A stretch of 55,750 nt of DNA, from NCBI GenBank assembly GCA_001818155.1, contig MHJU01000009.1, positions 1 through 55,750 on the forward strand, given 5' to 3'. This stretch comes from Candidatus Jacksonbacteria bacterium RIFCSPLOWO2_02_FULL_44_20. Its GTDB lineage: Bacteria; Patescibacteriota; Patescibacteriia; UBA9629. How positions within the stretch are numbered: position 1 is the first letter of the stretch; every line of letters starts with the position of its first letter. The notes beneath the pieces are model-generated. The model worked only from the letters and a program-made list of their open reading frames with translations, ran no database searches and was not told where the DNA came from. A program made the translations under genes and the position numbers. Shown here in pieces: positions 33,047 through 41,471 of the stretch.

Positions 33047-34050
33047 AAAATATTCTTATAACCGGCGGCGCTGGATTCATTGGAAGCCATATTGTAGGAA
33101 TGCTTCTTAAAAAGGAGAACGTTAATGTAATTGCGCTTGACAACTTCATAACAAGCGATTTCTACAACATAGAGCCGTTTATGCGAAATCCGCGGTTTGA
33201 ATTTATCAAGCACGATCTGACGCGCGAAATAGAACTTGAAAAATTTACAGAACTTAGTAAATTCAAACTCAAAATTTACGGCATTGAGGAAATATACCAT
33301 CTGGCATGCCCTACCTCGCCAAAAGATTACGACCGCCTTCCTTTGGAAACATGTCTTGCAAACTCGCATGGAGTAAAAAACGCGCTGGATATTGCACGCA
33401 AATACAGATCCGAATTTCTGTTTGTCTCTGCAAGCGCGGTATACGGAAACATCCCGGCGCGCGATGAGAGAGTTAAAGAAACTGCAATGGGCATTCTTGA
33501 AACGCTAGGCGCCAGATCGTGCTACAGCGACGGCAAACGTTTTGCGGAAAATCTGGTAATGTACTACGCCGCGGAGAATAATTTCCATGCAAAGATCGCC
33601 AGAGTTTTCAATACATACGGGCCCGGGATGCGCTTAAACGACGGACGCATCATTCCGGACTTTATATATCAAGCGCTCCGGGGCGAATCTGTGATTATTT
33701 ACGGCGACGAAACCGCGACAGGAACATTTTGCTATGTTGACGATCTTGTTGACGGACTCATAAAACTTATGACAACTGACGTAAGCGGCCCCATAAATCT
33801 CGGAAGCGAACCGGTATATCGTCTTAAAGATGTCGCAGAAGCGATTCAAAAAATCACGCTCTCAAGCTCAAAAATCGTATATCAAGACCCTCTTCCGTAC
33901 AGAACTCCAGAGCCTATTCCTGATATTACTCTTGCAAAAGAAAAGCTTGACTGGATCCCGATCACGCAAATTGAGGACGGGCTTATAAAAACTGTACAAG
34001 CAATGAAAGCAAGTAAAATTATTAAGTTCAATCAATATGACAATCGTTGA
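33043..34050 (+). CDS. NAD-dependent sugar-nucleotide epimerase/decarboxylase (UXS-like)
   Basis: A 335-residue extended short-chain dehydrogenase. The NAD loop ILITGGAGFIGSHIV starts the protein, HLACPTSPKDY follows, and the catalytic YxxxK is CYSDGKRFAENLV. The SP and YSDGKR features are closest to UDP-glucuronate decarboxylase (UDP-xylose synthase). It probably supplies an activated sugar for surface glycans, perhaps to the glycosyltransferases of this region. A loop at about residues 65-80 (LEKFTELSKFKLKIYG) looks longer than usual. It overlaps cvpA by 14 bases. Confidence 0.88.
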   Translation: MKNILITGGAGFIGSHIVGMLLKKENVNVIALDNFITSDFYNIEPFMRNPRFEFIKHDLTREIELEKFTELSKFKLKIYGIEEIYHLACPTSPKDYDRLPLETCLANSHGVKNALDIARKYRSEFLFVSASAVYGNIPARDERVKETAMGILETLGARSCYSDGKRFAENLVMYYAAENNFHAKIARVFNTYGPGMRLNDGRIIPDFIYQALRGESVIIYGDETATGTFCYVDDLVDGLIKLMTTDVSGPINLGSEPVYRLKDVAEAIQKITLSSSKIVYQDPLPYRTPEPIPDITLAKEKLDWIPITQIEDGLIKTVQAMKASKIIKFNQYDNR

Positions 34051-34513
34051 CCTTATTCTCCTTTTTATTCTCGCATTCGTCGCCGCGGCTGGGCTTTTTT
34101 TTGGCTTGATTCGCGTGCTCGGAGCCATCGCCACAATCATCATAAGCATCTACATTGCCGGCGGATTTTCCGCATCGCTTTCAGAAGTCCTCAAACCGTA
34201 CATTTTCAATAACGAAAATATCGCAAAAGTTGCGGCGTTCATAACTCTCTATTCAGCCTCCTCGCTAGTATTGTCTTTTATAGTGAAACTCGTTAATACT
34301 GTGTTTAATCTTCCTGGGTTAAAAGGTATGAACCGCATGCTGGGCGCGCTTGTCTCGCTCATCGGATCAATTATAATACTTTCCATTTTCTTTTACCTTT
34401 TTGATAAATACGCATGGTCGCCGGAAATCAACACTCTTCTTTCCAAATCGCTTTTTATACCGTACGGAATTACGATAGGGAAATTTGCGAGCTTTGTGAT
34501 ACCTGGATTATAA
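34037..34513 (+). CDS. CvpA-family membrane protein
   Basis: A 158-residue protein with four hydrophobic segments in the CvpA pattern. It begins VDLILLFILAFVAAAGLFFG, then has an amphipathic region and LPGLKGMNRMLGALVSLIGS, which is the conserved helix hinge. E. coli CvpA is linked to colicin V production and envelope stress, but no biochemical activity is settled. The start overlaps the epimerase stop by 14 bases (34037-34050) and tatD follows after three bases. Confidence 0.82.
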   Translation: MTIVDLILLFILAFVAAAGLFFGLIRVLGAIATIIISIYIAGGFSASLSEVLKPYIFNNENIAKVAAFITLYSASSLVLSFIVKLVNTVFNLPGLKGMNRMLGALVSLIGSIIILSIFFYLFDKYAWSPEINTLLSKSLFIPYGITIGKFASFVIPGL

Positions 34514-34516
34514 AAT

Positions 34517-35359
34517 ATGTACGACACCCATTGCCATCTGAACTTCCGCGCGTTTGCAGACGATTATCATGATGTTATCAAACATTCATTGGAAAAAGAG
34601 ATGTTTTTGAATATCGTAGGCACGCAGTATGAAACGTCGCTCCGCGCAGTAGAAATTGCGGAAGAATTCGCCGACGCGCCGGTATACGCCTCCGTGGGTT
34701 TGCACCCGTCGCATCTTGAAAAATCTCATGATCCAGAAGAAGGGAACGAGGATATGCGCGCATGGGACTACGAGAAATATAAAAAACTCGGCCTTCATCC
34801 AAAAGTCGTCGCAATAGGGGAAACGGGCATTGACCGGTTCCGTTTGTCGGAGAATGGAAATGAAAAAGAACGCGTGCTTAAAAAACAGCGCGAGGTTTTT
34901 GAAGAGCATATACGCCTTGCGCTTGAACTGCAAAAACCGCTCATCATCCATTGCCGGCCGTCGCGCGGAACTTTTGACGCGTACGAAGATCTCATTTCTA
35001 TTATCACTCGTTACTCGTTACATGGCGTCGTCCATTGCTTTCTTGGCAACTGGCAAATCGCGGAGCAAATTTTGCGCCTCGGATTATACATTTCATTCAC
35101 CGGCATCATCACCTTCAAAAATGCCGACGCGCATCTTCTAGATGTTGTAAAAAAAATTCCGCTTGAGCGCATTTTGATAGAAACCGACGCTCCCTATTTA
35201 ACTCCGGAGCCGTATCGTGGCAAAAAACGTTGCGAACCTCTTGATGTGCGATATGTGGCTGAAAAAATCGCGGAAATAAAAAAATTGCCGGCAGAGAAAA
35301 TAATACAAAAAACCGCAGAAAACGCTAAAAAATTATTCTTATCAAGACGCGATGCTTAA
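34517..35359 (+). CDS. tatD: TatD-family metal-dependent deoxyribonuclease
   Basis: A 280-residue TIM-barrel hydrolase. Metal ligands are visible in YDTHCHLNF, GETGIDRF, IIHCRPSR, VVHCFLGN and LIETDAPYLTPEPYRG, in the expected order. Family members are 3'-5' exonucleases involved in DNA repair. The short run TCACTCG-TTACTCG (35004-35017) in the loop before HGVVHCF has the 7-bp period seen in other genes here. The stop codon overlaps the end of miaA on the other strand by four bases. Confidence 0.92.
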   Translation: MYDTHCHLNFRAFADDYHDVIKHSLEKEMFLNIVGTQYETSLRAVEIAEEFADAPVYASVGLHPSHLEKSHDPEEGNEDMRAWDYEKYKKLGLHPKVVAIGETGIDRFRLSENGNEKERVLKKQREVFEEHIRLALELQKPLIIHCRPSRGTFDAYEDLISIITRYSLHGVVHCFLGNWQIAEQILRLGLYISFTGIITFKNADAHLLDVVKKIPLERILIETDAPYLTPEPYRGKKRCEPLDVRYVAEKIAEIKKLPAEKIIQKTAENAKKLFLSRRDA

Positions 35360-36354
35360 TGATAAAATAAAAACCTCTCAACAGCTCTTTGAATTTTCTC
35401 ATATTCACTAATCCACTGTATATCTTCACCCTTCCGAAACCACGTCAACTGCCGTCGCGCGTAGGCGTGGATATTCCACTTTAGCCGCTCTCTCATTTCT
35501 GGAAACGACGAAAATTTTCCGGAAAGATAATCGGCGATAACGCGGTACTCAAGACCGAACCTGTGCAACTGTTCAAAGCTCAAACCGCGCGCGCGATGGA
35601 GATTCTCAACCTCTTCTATCATCCCGAGTTTCAGACGTGCCTCTACCCGCGCGTCTATTTTTTTATAAAGTTCTTCACGCGGAAGTGAAATGCCAATCTT
35701 TAACACATTAAACTGCCGCTCTCCCTTGCCACGCTCTCCAGAAAATTTCTTTCCAGTTGACAGCACGTACTCAAGCGCCCTCGCCACGCGCCGAAAATTA
35801 TTTTTTTGAACAAACTCGGCACACGCGGAATCAAGCGATATAAGTTCATTCCATACGGATTCAACGCCTTCCGACGCGATACGCTGTTCAAGTTCAAATC
35901 GTAACGCATAATTTGGCTCTCCTTCCGGGAATTGCCAATTATCAACCACCGCGTCAATATACTGCCCTGTTCCGCCTACTAAAAAATGCGGCGCGGGCGA
36001 CTCGTTTTTAACGAACGCATAAACATCTTTTTGATATAAGGCAACGTTGTACTCTTCGTTTGGCAGAACAATATCAATCATATAATGCGGAACTCCTTCC
36101 AATTTAAGAACATAATCAGCCGGCAAATTAAGATTACGATCACAAAGCGCATTTCGCTGTCTTTTCAAATCCACAAGTTCTTCAAACGTATCAACTTTAC
36201 CGGTCCCGATATCCATATACCGATAAACTTGGCGCGAATCCGCGGAAATAATAAAACCGCCAAACTTTTGGGCAAGTTGCCGAGCAAGTGAGGTTTTCCC
36301 GGAAGCGGTGGCCCCAAGAACGACGATCAATTTTTGACGATTTTGAGTTTTCAT
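35356..36354 (-). CDS. miaA: tRNA dimethylallyltransferase
   Basis: Adds a dimethylallyl group to A37 of tRNAs reading codons that start with U. The 332-residue enzyme shows the P-loop VVLGATASGKTSLARQL, the substrate motif ISADSRQVYRYMDIGTGK, the HYMIDIV segment and VGGTGQYIDAV. Its product is the MiaB substrate, and miaB lies 8 kb upstream on the same strand. It starts 22 bases from pheA on the other strand, and the pheA promoter lies within its first codons. Confidence 0.95.
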   Translation of the reverse strand: MKTQNRQKLIVVLGATASGKTSLARQLAQKFGGFIISADSRQVYRYMDIGTGKVDTFEELVDLKRQRNALCDRNLNLPADYVLKLEGVPHYMIDIVLPNEEYNVALYQKDVYAFVKNESPAPHFLVGGTGQYIDAVVDNWQFPEGEPNYALRFELEQRIASEGVESVWNELISLDSACAEFVQKNNFRRVARALEYVLSTGKKFSGERGKGERQFNVLKIGISLPREELYKKIDARVEARLKLGMIEEVENLHRARGLSFEQLHRFGLEYRVIADYLSGKFSSFPEMRERLKWNIHAYARRQLTWFRKGEDIQWISEYEKIQRAVERFLFYH

Positions 36355-36362
36355 TGTATGGT
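36334..36362 (+). promoter_or_regulatory. Promoter of pheA
   Basis: TTGACG at 36334-36339 and TATGGT at 36357-36362, spacer 17, largely inside the start of miaA. The pheA ATG at 36377 lies about 8 bases after the expected start of transcription. Confidence 0.55.
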
Positions 36363-36376
36363 ATGGTACATATTTT

Positions 36377-37639
36377 ATGAACCTCTACTATCTAGGGCCA
36401 GCGGGATCATTCACAGAAGAGGCCGCGAAAAATTTCATAGAAGAGGCGATGTATATCCCATGTTCCAGCATAGAAGATACGCTTGCCGCTGTCAAAACAA
36501 ATCCAAACTCCTTGTGCGTTGTGCCGGTTGAAAATTCTCTTGAAGGAACAGTGCTCCGGACGCTTGATCTTATTTTAGAAAAGAACCTGCGCGTCATCGC
36601 AGAAATTGACTTGCTGATCTCCCAAAATCTACTTTCCAAAGAAAAAACTCTTTCTGCGATTCAAACCGTCTATTCGCACCAGCACGCAATCGCCCAATGC
36701 AGAGTCTGGTTAAAAAAACATCTGCCCAATGCAGAGTATAAAGAAACGTCATCTACGTCCTACGCCGCGGAATTGGTAAGTAAAATGCCAGGCGCCGCCG
36801 CAATCAGCTCGCTTCACGCGGCAGATCTCTACCACCTCAATGTTCTTGGCTCACATATCAACAACCATGCGCATAACCTAACGCGATTCTGGCTGGTGAC
36901 AAAAATGACGCACACCGCTCTACCAATATGGACAAACCGCACCCCGACCAAAACGTCTCTCTATATCGTCCTTAAAGATAAAGTTGGAGCGCTTCGCGAC
37001 CTTTTAGAAACATTTGCAAAAAATAACGTGAGTTTAACTTTTATTGAATCCAGACCGCTCGCCTCAAAACCATGGTGCTACGGATTTTTTATAGATATTC
37101 TAGTTGACGCCAGCGACCCATTTGCGCGAAAAATGTTTGCCGCGCTCAAAAAAGAACATTTGAAAGCGCATCTTATCGGCACTTATCCGCAAGACCGGGC
37201 ATATAATAAGAAATCAACAATCGCGCGCAACCTAAAACGCATTGAACATATCTTTGAAAAAAACCGCCGGAGTCCGTTAATAAGAACAATTTTGGACGAA
37301 GCGCGAAATGAGTGGCATAATTATCAACAAACGCCGAGGCGCGTTCAGAGACTGCTTGATACTCGTTTTCTCCTCATCCCATCAATCGCGCTTAATAAAT
37401 ACAAAAGCGGGGATGGGCTAACCGATCGCCTTCGCGAGCGCGCGCTCTTGCAAAAAACCCGTCATTCTGCTATTTTACATCTCCTTTACGGAGAGTTGTT
37501 CAAACGCTCAAAACAAACGCAAGAAAAAATTATCCGGCTAATAAAAACTAAAAGTATTTTGTCAGAGGATATTCTTAAACTCTCGCTCAATGATGTCCGA
37601 TACTATATTGATTATATTGATACATTGATTATACAATAA
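36377..37639 (+). CDS. pheA: Prephenate dehydratase with ACT domain and helical C-terminal extension
   Basis: A 420-residue protein. Residues 1-185 match prephenate dehydratase (LGPAGSFTEEAA, VVPVENSLEGTVLRTLDLI, the catalytic NLTRFWLV). An ACT domain follows (about 195-275; LKDKVGALRDLLETF, FIESRPLASKPWCYGFFIDI), which normally gives feedback control by phenylalanine. The last 145 residues are helical, charged and unlike the chorismate mutase normally fused to PheA, which in any case is N-terminal. I cannot assign this extension. No other aromatic-pathway gene is in the window, so the source of prephenate is unclear. Confidence 0.85.
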   Translation: MNLYYLGPAGSFTEEAAKNFIEEAMYIPCSSIEDTLAAVKTNPNSLCVVPVENSLEGTVLRTLDLILEKNLRVIAEIDLLISQNLLSKEKTLSAIQTVYSHQHAIAQCRVWLKKHLPNAEYKETSSTSYAAELVSKMPGAAAISSLHAADLYHLNVLGSHINNHAHNLTRFWLVTKMTHTALPIWTNRTPTKTSLYIVLKDKVGALRDLLETFAKNNVSLTFIESRPLASKPWCYGFFIDILVDASDPFARKMFAALKKEHLKAHLIGTYPQDRAYNKKSTIARNLKRIEHIFEKNRRSPLIRTILDEARNEWHNYQQTPRRVQRLLDTRFLLIPSIALNKYKSGDGLTDRLRERALLQKTRHSAILHLLYGELFKRSKQTQEKIIRLIKTKSILSEDILKLSLNDVRYYIDYIDTLIIQ

Positions 37640-37645
37640 AAAATT

Positions 37646-37954
37646 ATGAATCTCCCAAATAATCTCCTTCAACATCTTGCAACTGCAAACGAAACGATTA
37701 TTTTTACAAACGAAGGTGGTAAACCGGCTTTTGTCGTTTTACCGTATCAAAAATATCTGCAATTCTTAAACAGCGCGGATTCCAGTAATAAAGATGGGTT
37801 GACAAGCGACAAACTTTTAGATAAGATAAATTTGGAAATTGCGGAACGGAGAGAACAACTACCGCTTATAAATGAGGATGATTCTGTTATTAGAGATACA
37901 GACGAAGATGAAGAAGAGCAATTATATTTGGAAGATATAGAGGTAAAAAATTAA
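37646..37954 (+). CDS. Small acidic protein with Phd/YefM-like N-terminus
   Basis: A 102-residue protein. Residues 15-42 (ANETIIFTNEGGKPAFVVLP, then YQKYLQFL) resemble the beta-hairpin of Phd/YefM antitoxins. The middle (LTSDKLLDKINLEIAERREQ) is a pattern common in Patescibacteria small proteins. The last 25 residues are strongly acidic. No toxin gene is next to it, so it may be an orphan antitoxin or a stand-alone regulator. It lies between pheA (6 bases) and tuf (68 bases). Confidence 0.6.
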   Translation: MNLPNNLLQHLATANETIIFTNEGGKPAFVVLPYQKYLQFLNSADSSNKDGLTSDKLLDKINLEIAERREQLPLINEDDSVIRDTDEDEEEQLYLEDIEVKN

Positions 37955-38022
37955 TAAAATTAAGAGACAACTGGTAAAAACCTTCTGCTCTTTTATGAAC
38001 GGAGGGGTTGTTTCAAAAAAAT

Positions 38023-39216
38023 ATGGCGGAAAAATTTGAACGTACAAAACCCCATATCAACGTCGGAACAATCGGACACGTTGATCATGGGAAAACTACC
38101 CTTACCGCGGCAATCCTTAAAGTATTGCTTGCGCATGGGAAAAAAGCGCAGGATAAATCGGTTGATCAAATTGATAACGCGCCGGAGGAACGCGCGCGCG
38201 GCATCACGATTGCAACTGCGCATGTTGAATATGAGTCCGACAAACGACACTACGCTCACGTTGATTGCCCTGGGCACGCTGATTATGTCAAAAATATGAT
38301 TACCGGCGCGGCGCAGATGGACGGAGCGATTCTGGTAGTTTCTGCCGCAGACGGCCCAATGCCTCAAACGCGCGAACACATCCTTCTTGCCCGTCAGGTC
38401 GGAGTTCCTTACATTGTTGTATTCTTAAATAAAGTTGACCAAGTGGAAGACCCTGAACTTATTGATCTTGTTGAGGAAGAAATCAGGGATCTTTTGACAA
38501 AATACGAATTCCCAGGCGATAAAACTCCGATTATTCGTGGCTCTGCTTTGCAGGCGCTTGAAAATCCGTCTGACGAATCAAAAGCAAAGCCGGTCCTAGA
38601 CCTTATAAGTAAACTTGACGAATACATTCCAGAACCAGAACGCCAGATTGACAAACCATTCCTCATGCCTATTGAAGACATCTTCAGTATTGAAGGCCGT
38701 GGCACTGTGGTAACCGGAAGAATTGAGCGAGGTATTGTTAAAGTAAACGAGGAGATTGAGATTGTCGGAATGGCGGAAAAAAGTTCCAAAACTGTTGTCA
38801 CTGGAATTGAAATGTTTAATAAGCAACTTGACGAAGGGCGTGCGGGGGATAACGCAGGCGTGCTTCTTCGCGGCACTAAAAAAGATGAGGTGCAACGCGG
38901 GCAGGTGCTTGCAAAACCTGGAACAATCACACCGCACACGGAATATCAGGCAGAGATTTATATTCTTTCCAAAGAGGAAGGCGGACGCCATACACCATTT
39001 TTTAAGGGTTATAAACCGCAATTTTATATCCGCACAACTGACGTTACAGGTGAAGTTGAACTGCCGGAAGGAGCAGAAATGGTGATGCCCGGCGACACGG
39101 TAAACTTAAAAATCAAATTGATTGTTCCGGTTGCCTTGCAGGAACAGCAACGCTTCGCGATCAGAGAAGGCGGTAAAACCGTCGGAGCGGGCGTGGTAAT
39201 CAAAATCTTCAAATAA
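38023..39216 (+). CDS. tuf: Elongation factor Tu
   Basis: Delivers aminoacyl-tRNA to the ribosome. The 397-residue protein has all G motifs: [10 protein letters not shown] (G1), [13 protein letters not shown] (G2), [12 protein letters not shown] (G3), NKVD (G4) and GSAL (G5). Domains 2 and 3 are complete. The ATG at 38023 is preferred to an in-frame TTG at 38008. A strong GGAGGGG lies at 38001-38007, unusually about 15 bases before the ATG. It precedes the S10 operon directly; rpsL, rpsG and fusA are not here. Confidence 0.97.
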   Translation: MAEKFERTKPHINVGTIGHVDHGKTTLTAAILKVLLAHGKKAQDKSVDQIDNAPEERARGITIATAHVEYESDKRHYAHVDCPGHADYVKNMITGAAQMDGAILVVSAADGPMPQTREHILLARQVGVPYIVVFLNKVDQVEDPELIDLVEEEIRDLLTKYEFPGDKTPIIRGSALQALENPSDESKAKPVLDLISKLDEYIPEPERQIDKPFLMPIEDIFSIEGRGTVVTGRIERGIVKVNEEIEIVGMAEKSSKTVVTGIEMFNKQLDEGRAGDNAGVLLRGTKKDEVQRGQVLAKPGTITPHTEYQAEIYILSKEEGGRHTPFFKGYKPQFYIRTTDVTGEVELPEGAEMVMPGDTVNLKIKLIVPVALQEQQRFAIREGGKTVGAGVVIKIFK

Positions 39217-39231
39217 AATACGCTCATCAAC

Positions 39232-39266
39232 AAGCCCCCGATCAAAACACCAATGGTCGGGGGCTT
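39232..39266 (+). terminator. Hairpin between tuf and rpsJ
   Basis: A 12-bp stem (AAGCCCCCGATC with GGTCGGGGGCTT, one G-U pair) and an 11-base loop. It is followed by CGTTTGT, which is only weakly U-rich. It may be a partial terminator or a processing site separating tuf from the ribosomal operon. Two 8-bp direct repeats (ACAGTAAC, 39274-39289) follow before the rpsJ start. Confidence 0.6.
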
Positions 39267-39291
39267 CGTTTGTACAGTAACACAGTAACTT

Positions 39292-39810
39292 ATGACAGAA
39301 GAAACCACAATTCCATCAGTCAATGATCCGGAAAAACTCGAGACAAAGCCTATAAAACCGGCGCGAAAACGGGCTGTGAAAAAAGTGACTGTGGAAAAAG
39401 CTACGAAAAAAACGCCTGAAAAAGCTCATCTTGAGGAACCTGTCAAAAAAACAAATTCCCCGCGAACAGGCGCGCGAAAAAAAGCCGCTCAAAAAGAAGA
39501 AAAACCGAAAACTCGCATTCGCATCAGAATTTCCGCGTACGATCATAAAGTCATTGACAAGTCAGCAAAAACGATTATTGACACTGCGCGCAGAAGTGGC
39601 GCAGAGGTGATAGGCCCGATTCCGCTTCCGACCAATATCAAAAAATTTACCCTTCTCCGCTCAACATTTGTGCATAAAGATGCGCGTGATCAATATGAAA
39701 TCCGTACCCATAAACGCCTAATTGACATTTACGAGCCGACTGGAAAAACAATGGAAGATTTAACGAGCTTGGGTTTGCCGGCTGGAGTGGACATTGAGAT
39801 TAAAATGTAG
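39292..39810 (+). CDS. rpsJ: Ribosomal protein S10 with N-terminal extension
   Basis: Small-subunit head protein, also known as NusE, first gene of the S10 operon. At 172 residues it is about 70 longer than usual. The normal protein begins near residue 73 ([20 protein letters not shown]) and is complete to VDIEIKM, including the [16 protein letters not shown] region. The first 72 residues are lysine/alanine-rich and probably disordered, with no internal ATG to give a shorter start. The extension may contact rRNA or be lineage-specific. Confidence 0.95.
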   Translation: MTEETTIPSVNDPEKLETKPIKPARKRAVKKVTVEKATKKTPEKAHLEEPVKKTNSPRTGARKKAAQKEEKPKTRIRIRISAYDHKVIDKSAKTIIDTARRSGAEVIGPIPLPTNIKKFTLLRSTFVHKDARDQYEIRTHKRLIDIYEPTGKTMEDLTSLGLPAGVDIEIKM

Positions 39811-39820
39811 AAATTGAGAC

Positions 39821-40444
39821 ATGAAATTTATCGTTGGCAAAAAACTTAACATGACACAGCTTTGGAGCGAAAACGGAAAACGCCTATCTGTTAGCGCAGT
39901 TCTAGCAGGCCCTTGTTTTATAACGCAGATAAAAACAAAAGATACAGACGGTTACGACGCGGTGCAGATCGGTTTTGAGGAAGTGAAAGAAACACGATTT
40001 ACAAAACCAGAAAAAGGACATCTGAAAAAAAGTGGAAAATACCTTAGAACAACAGTAGAATTTCGATTAAAAGGAAGATCAATAGAAGAAAAACTTAAAG
40101 TTGGAGAGCAGATATCTGCAACCATTTTTCAAGAAAATGATCGCGTAAGCGTACAAAGCATTTCAAAAGGAAAAGGGTTTCAGGGGGTTGTGCGACGGCA
40201 TGGATTTTCCGGAGCACCGGCAACCCACGGCCATAAAGATCAGCTACGTATGCCTGGATCTATTGGAGCCACAAATCCACAGCGCGTTACAAAGGGTCGC
40301 CGAATGGCCGGACGAATGGGGAACGACACTGTAACAGTGCAAAATTTAAAAATCATAAAAGTTGACGGAGAAAATAATGTTTTATACGTGAAAGGCGCGA
40401 TTCCTGGAGCGCGAGGAGCGATAGTGAAAATTAAATCCGTATGA
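39821..40444 (+). CDS. rplC: Ribosomal protein L3
   Basis: Large-subunit protein near the peptidyl transferase centre. The 207-residue sequence is full length, with the early GKKLNMTQLW, the long-loop segment GFQGVVRRHGFSGAPATHGH and MPGSIGATNPQRVTKGRRMA followed by GRMG. The glutamine methylated by PrmB in E. coli (Q150) would be in this loop. The stop overlaps the rplD start by ATGA. Confidence 0.97.
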   Translation: MKFIVGKKLNMTQLWSENGKRLSVSAVLAGPCFITQIKTKDTDGYDAVQIGFEEVKETRFTKPEKGHLKKSGKYLRTTVEFRLKGRSIEEKLKVGEQISATIFQENDRVSVQSISKGKGFQGVVRRHGFSGAPATHGHKDQLRMPGSIGATNPQRVTKGRRMAGRMGNDTVTVQNLKIIKVDGENNVLYVKGAIPGARGAIVKIKSV

Positions 40445-41079
40445 CCATTTCGATCTACAACCAAAATGCCGAGAAAACAGGAGAATTAGAGGTTAATCCT
40501 GCGATTTTTGATGTTAAGATAAAGACGTATGTGATGAATGAAGCTGTGCTCTCGGGACGATCTCTGGCGCGGGAAAATATCGCTCACACAAAAGACCGCG
40601 GAGAAGTGCGAGGAGGAGGAAAAAAACCTTGGAAGCAAAAAGGGACTGGCAGAGCCAGGCACGGTTCAATCCGCTCACCGCTTTGGAAAGGCGGAGGCGT
40701 AACATTTGGCCCCCGCAACACGACAAATTTTGCAAAAAAAATTAACAAAAAAGTGAAACGACAGGCGCTTTGCATGGCGCTCACAGAACGCGCCAAAGAC
40801 AAAGCGATCAAGGTGCTTGAAAATCTATCTGCGCTCATAGATAAAGGGAAAACAAAGAATCTTGCAGAGCTTTTGAAACGTTTTGATATAAACAACAAAC
40901 ATGTGCTTATTTCGCTTGCAAAGGGGGATGAGAAAATAATACGAACAATACGAAATTTACAGTCTGTAAAATTAACCGCGCCAAACAGTTTGAATGTGCG
41001 CGATATTTTATGGGGGGATGCAATCCTCACAACTGTTGAAGGAATTCGCTCAATGGAAAAAACATATGGCACTGCTTAA
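40441..41079 (+). CDS. rplD: Ribosomal protein L4
   Basis: Assembly protein lining the exit tunnel. In 212 residues it has the conserved loop RGGGKKPWKQKGTGRARHGS and the C-terminal Rossmann-like part. In E. coli L4 also represses the S10 operon; no leader structure comparable to that one is seen here. The 3' end overlaps rplW by 14 bases. Confidence 0.97.
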   Translation: MTISIYNQNAEKTGELEVNPAIFDVKIKTYVMNEAVLSGRSLARENIAHTKDRGEVRGGGKKPWKQKGTGRARHGSIRSPLWKGGGVTFGPRNTTNFAKKINKKVKRQALCMALTERAKDKAIKVLENLSALIDKGKTKNLAELLKRFDINNKHVLISLAKGDEKIIRTIRNLQSVKLTAPNSLNVRDILWGDAILTTVEGIRSMEKTYGTA

Positions 41080-41470
41080 AAAATTAACGGAAAAATTACA
41101 ATCAAAAAAAAAGGTCAGCGAGAAATTGACAGAGAAAAAAGCTGTGGTGGAAAAGCCTGACATTGCGATAAAATCAAGCACGACCGCTTTATATAGTTCA
41201 ATCCTGAAACAAGCTCATGTAACGGAAAAAAGCACTCACGGCGCGGCAAATTCTCATTATGTTTTTAATGTATCTACAAGCGCAAATAAAAATGAAATTA
41301 TTAAAGCGGTGTTTGCACTATACGGAATCAAGCCCGTGTCGGTGAATGTCATGCGCGTCAAAGGAAAAAAAATTAGGTTTGGAAAAATTAGCGGCACGCG
41401 CAAAAATACGAAAAAAGCAATTGTAACGCTTCCTAAAGGGAAAAAAATTTCTCTCTACGAAGGAGTATGA
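41066..41470 (+). CDS. rplW: Ribosomal protein L23
   Basis: Tunnel-exit protein and docking site for trigger factor and SRP. The protein is 134 residues; the family core starts near residue 40 (STTALYSSILKQAHVTEKST) and ends with the conserved KKAIVTLPKGKKI. The first 38 residues are lysine-rich and variable. The ATG at 41066 lies inside rplD (14-base overlap) and is preferred to the more upstream 40994. An AAGGAG near its end serves rplB. Confidence 0.95.
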   Translation: MALLKKLTEKLQSKKKVSEKLTEKKAVVEKPDIAIKSSTTALYSSILKQAHVTEKSTHGAANSHYVFNVSTSANKNEIIKAVFALYGIKPVSVNVMRVKGKKIRFGKISGTRKNTKKAIVTLPKGKKISLYEGV

Positions 41471-41471
41471 T

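Noticed and set aside
38008-38022. TTG start of tuf directly after GGAGGGG.
   Set aside because: There is no spacing between the ribosome site and the TTG, and EF-Tu begins with the [11 protein letters not shown]-type sequence at 38023.
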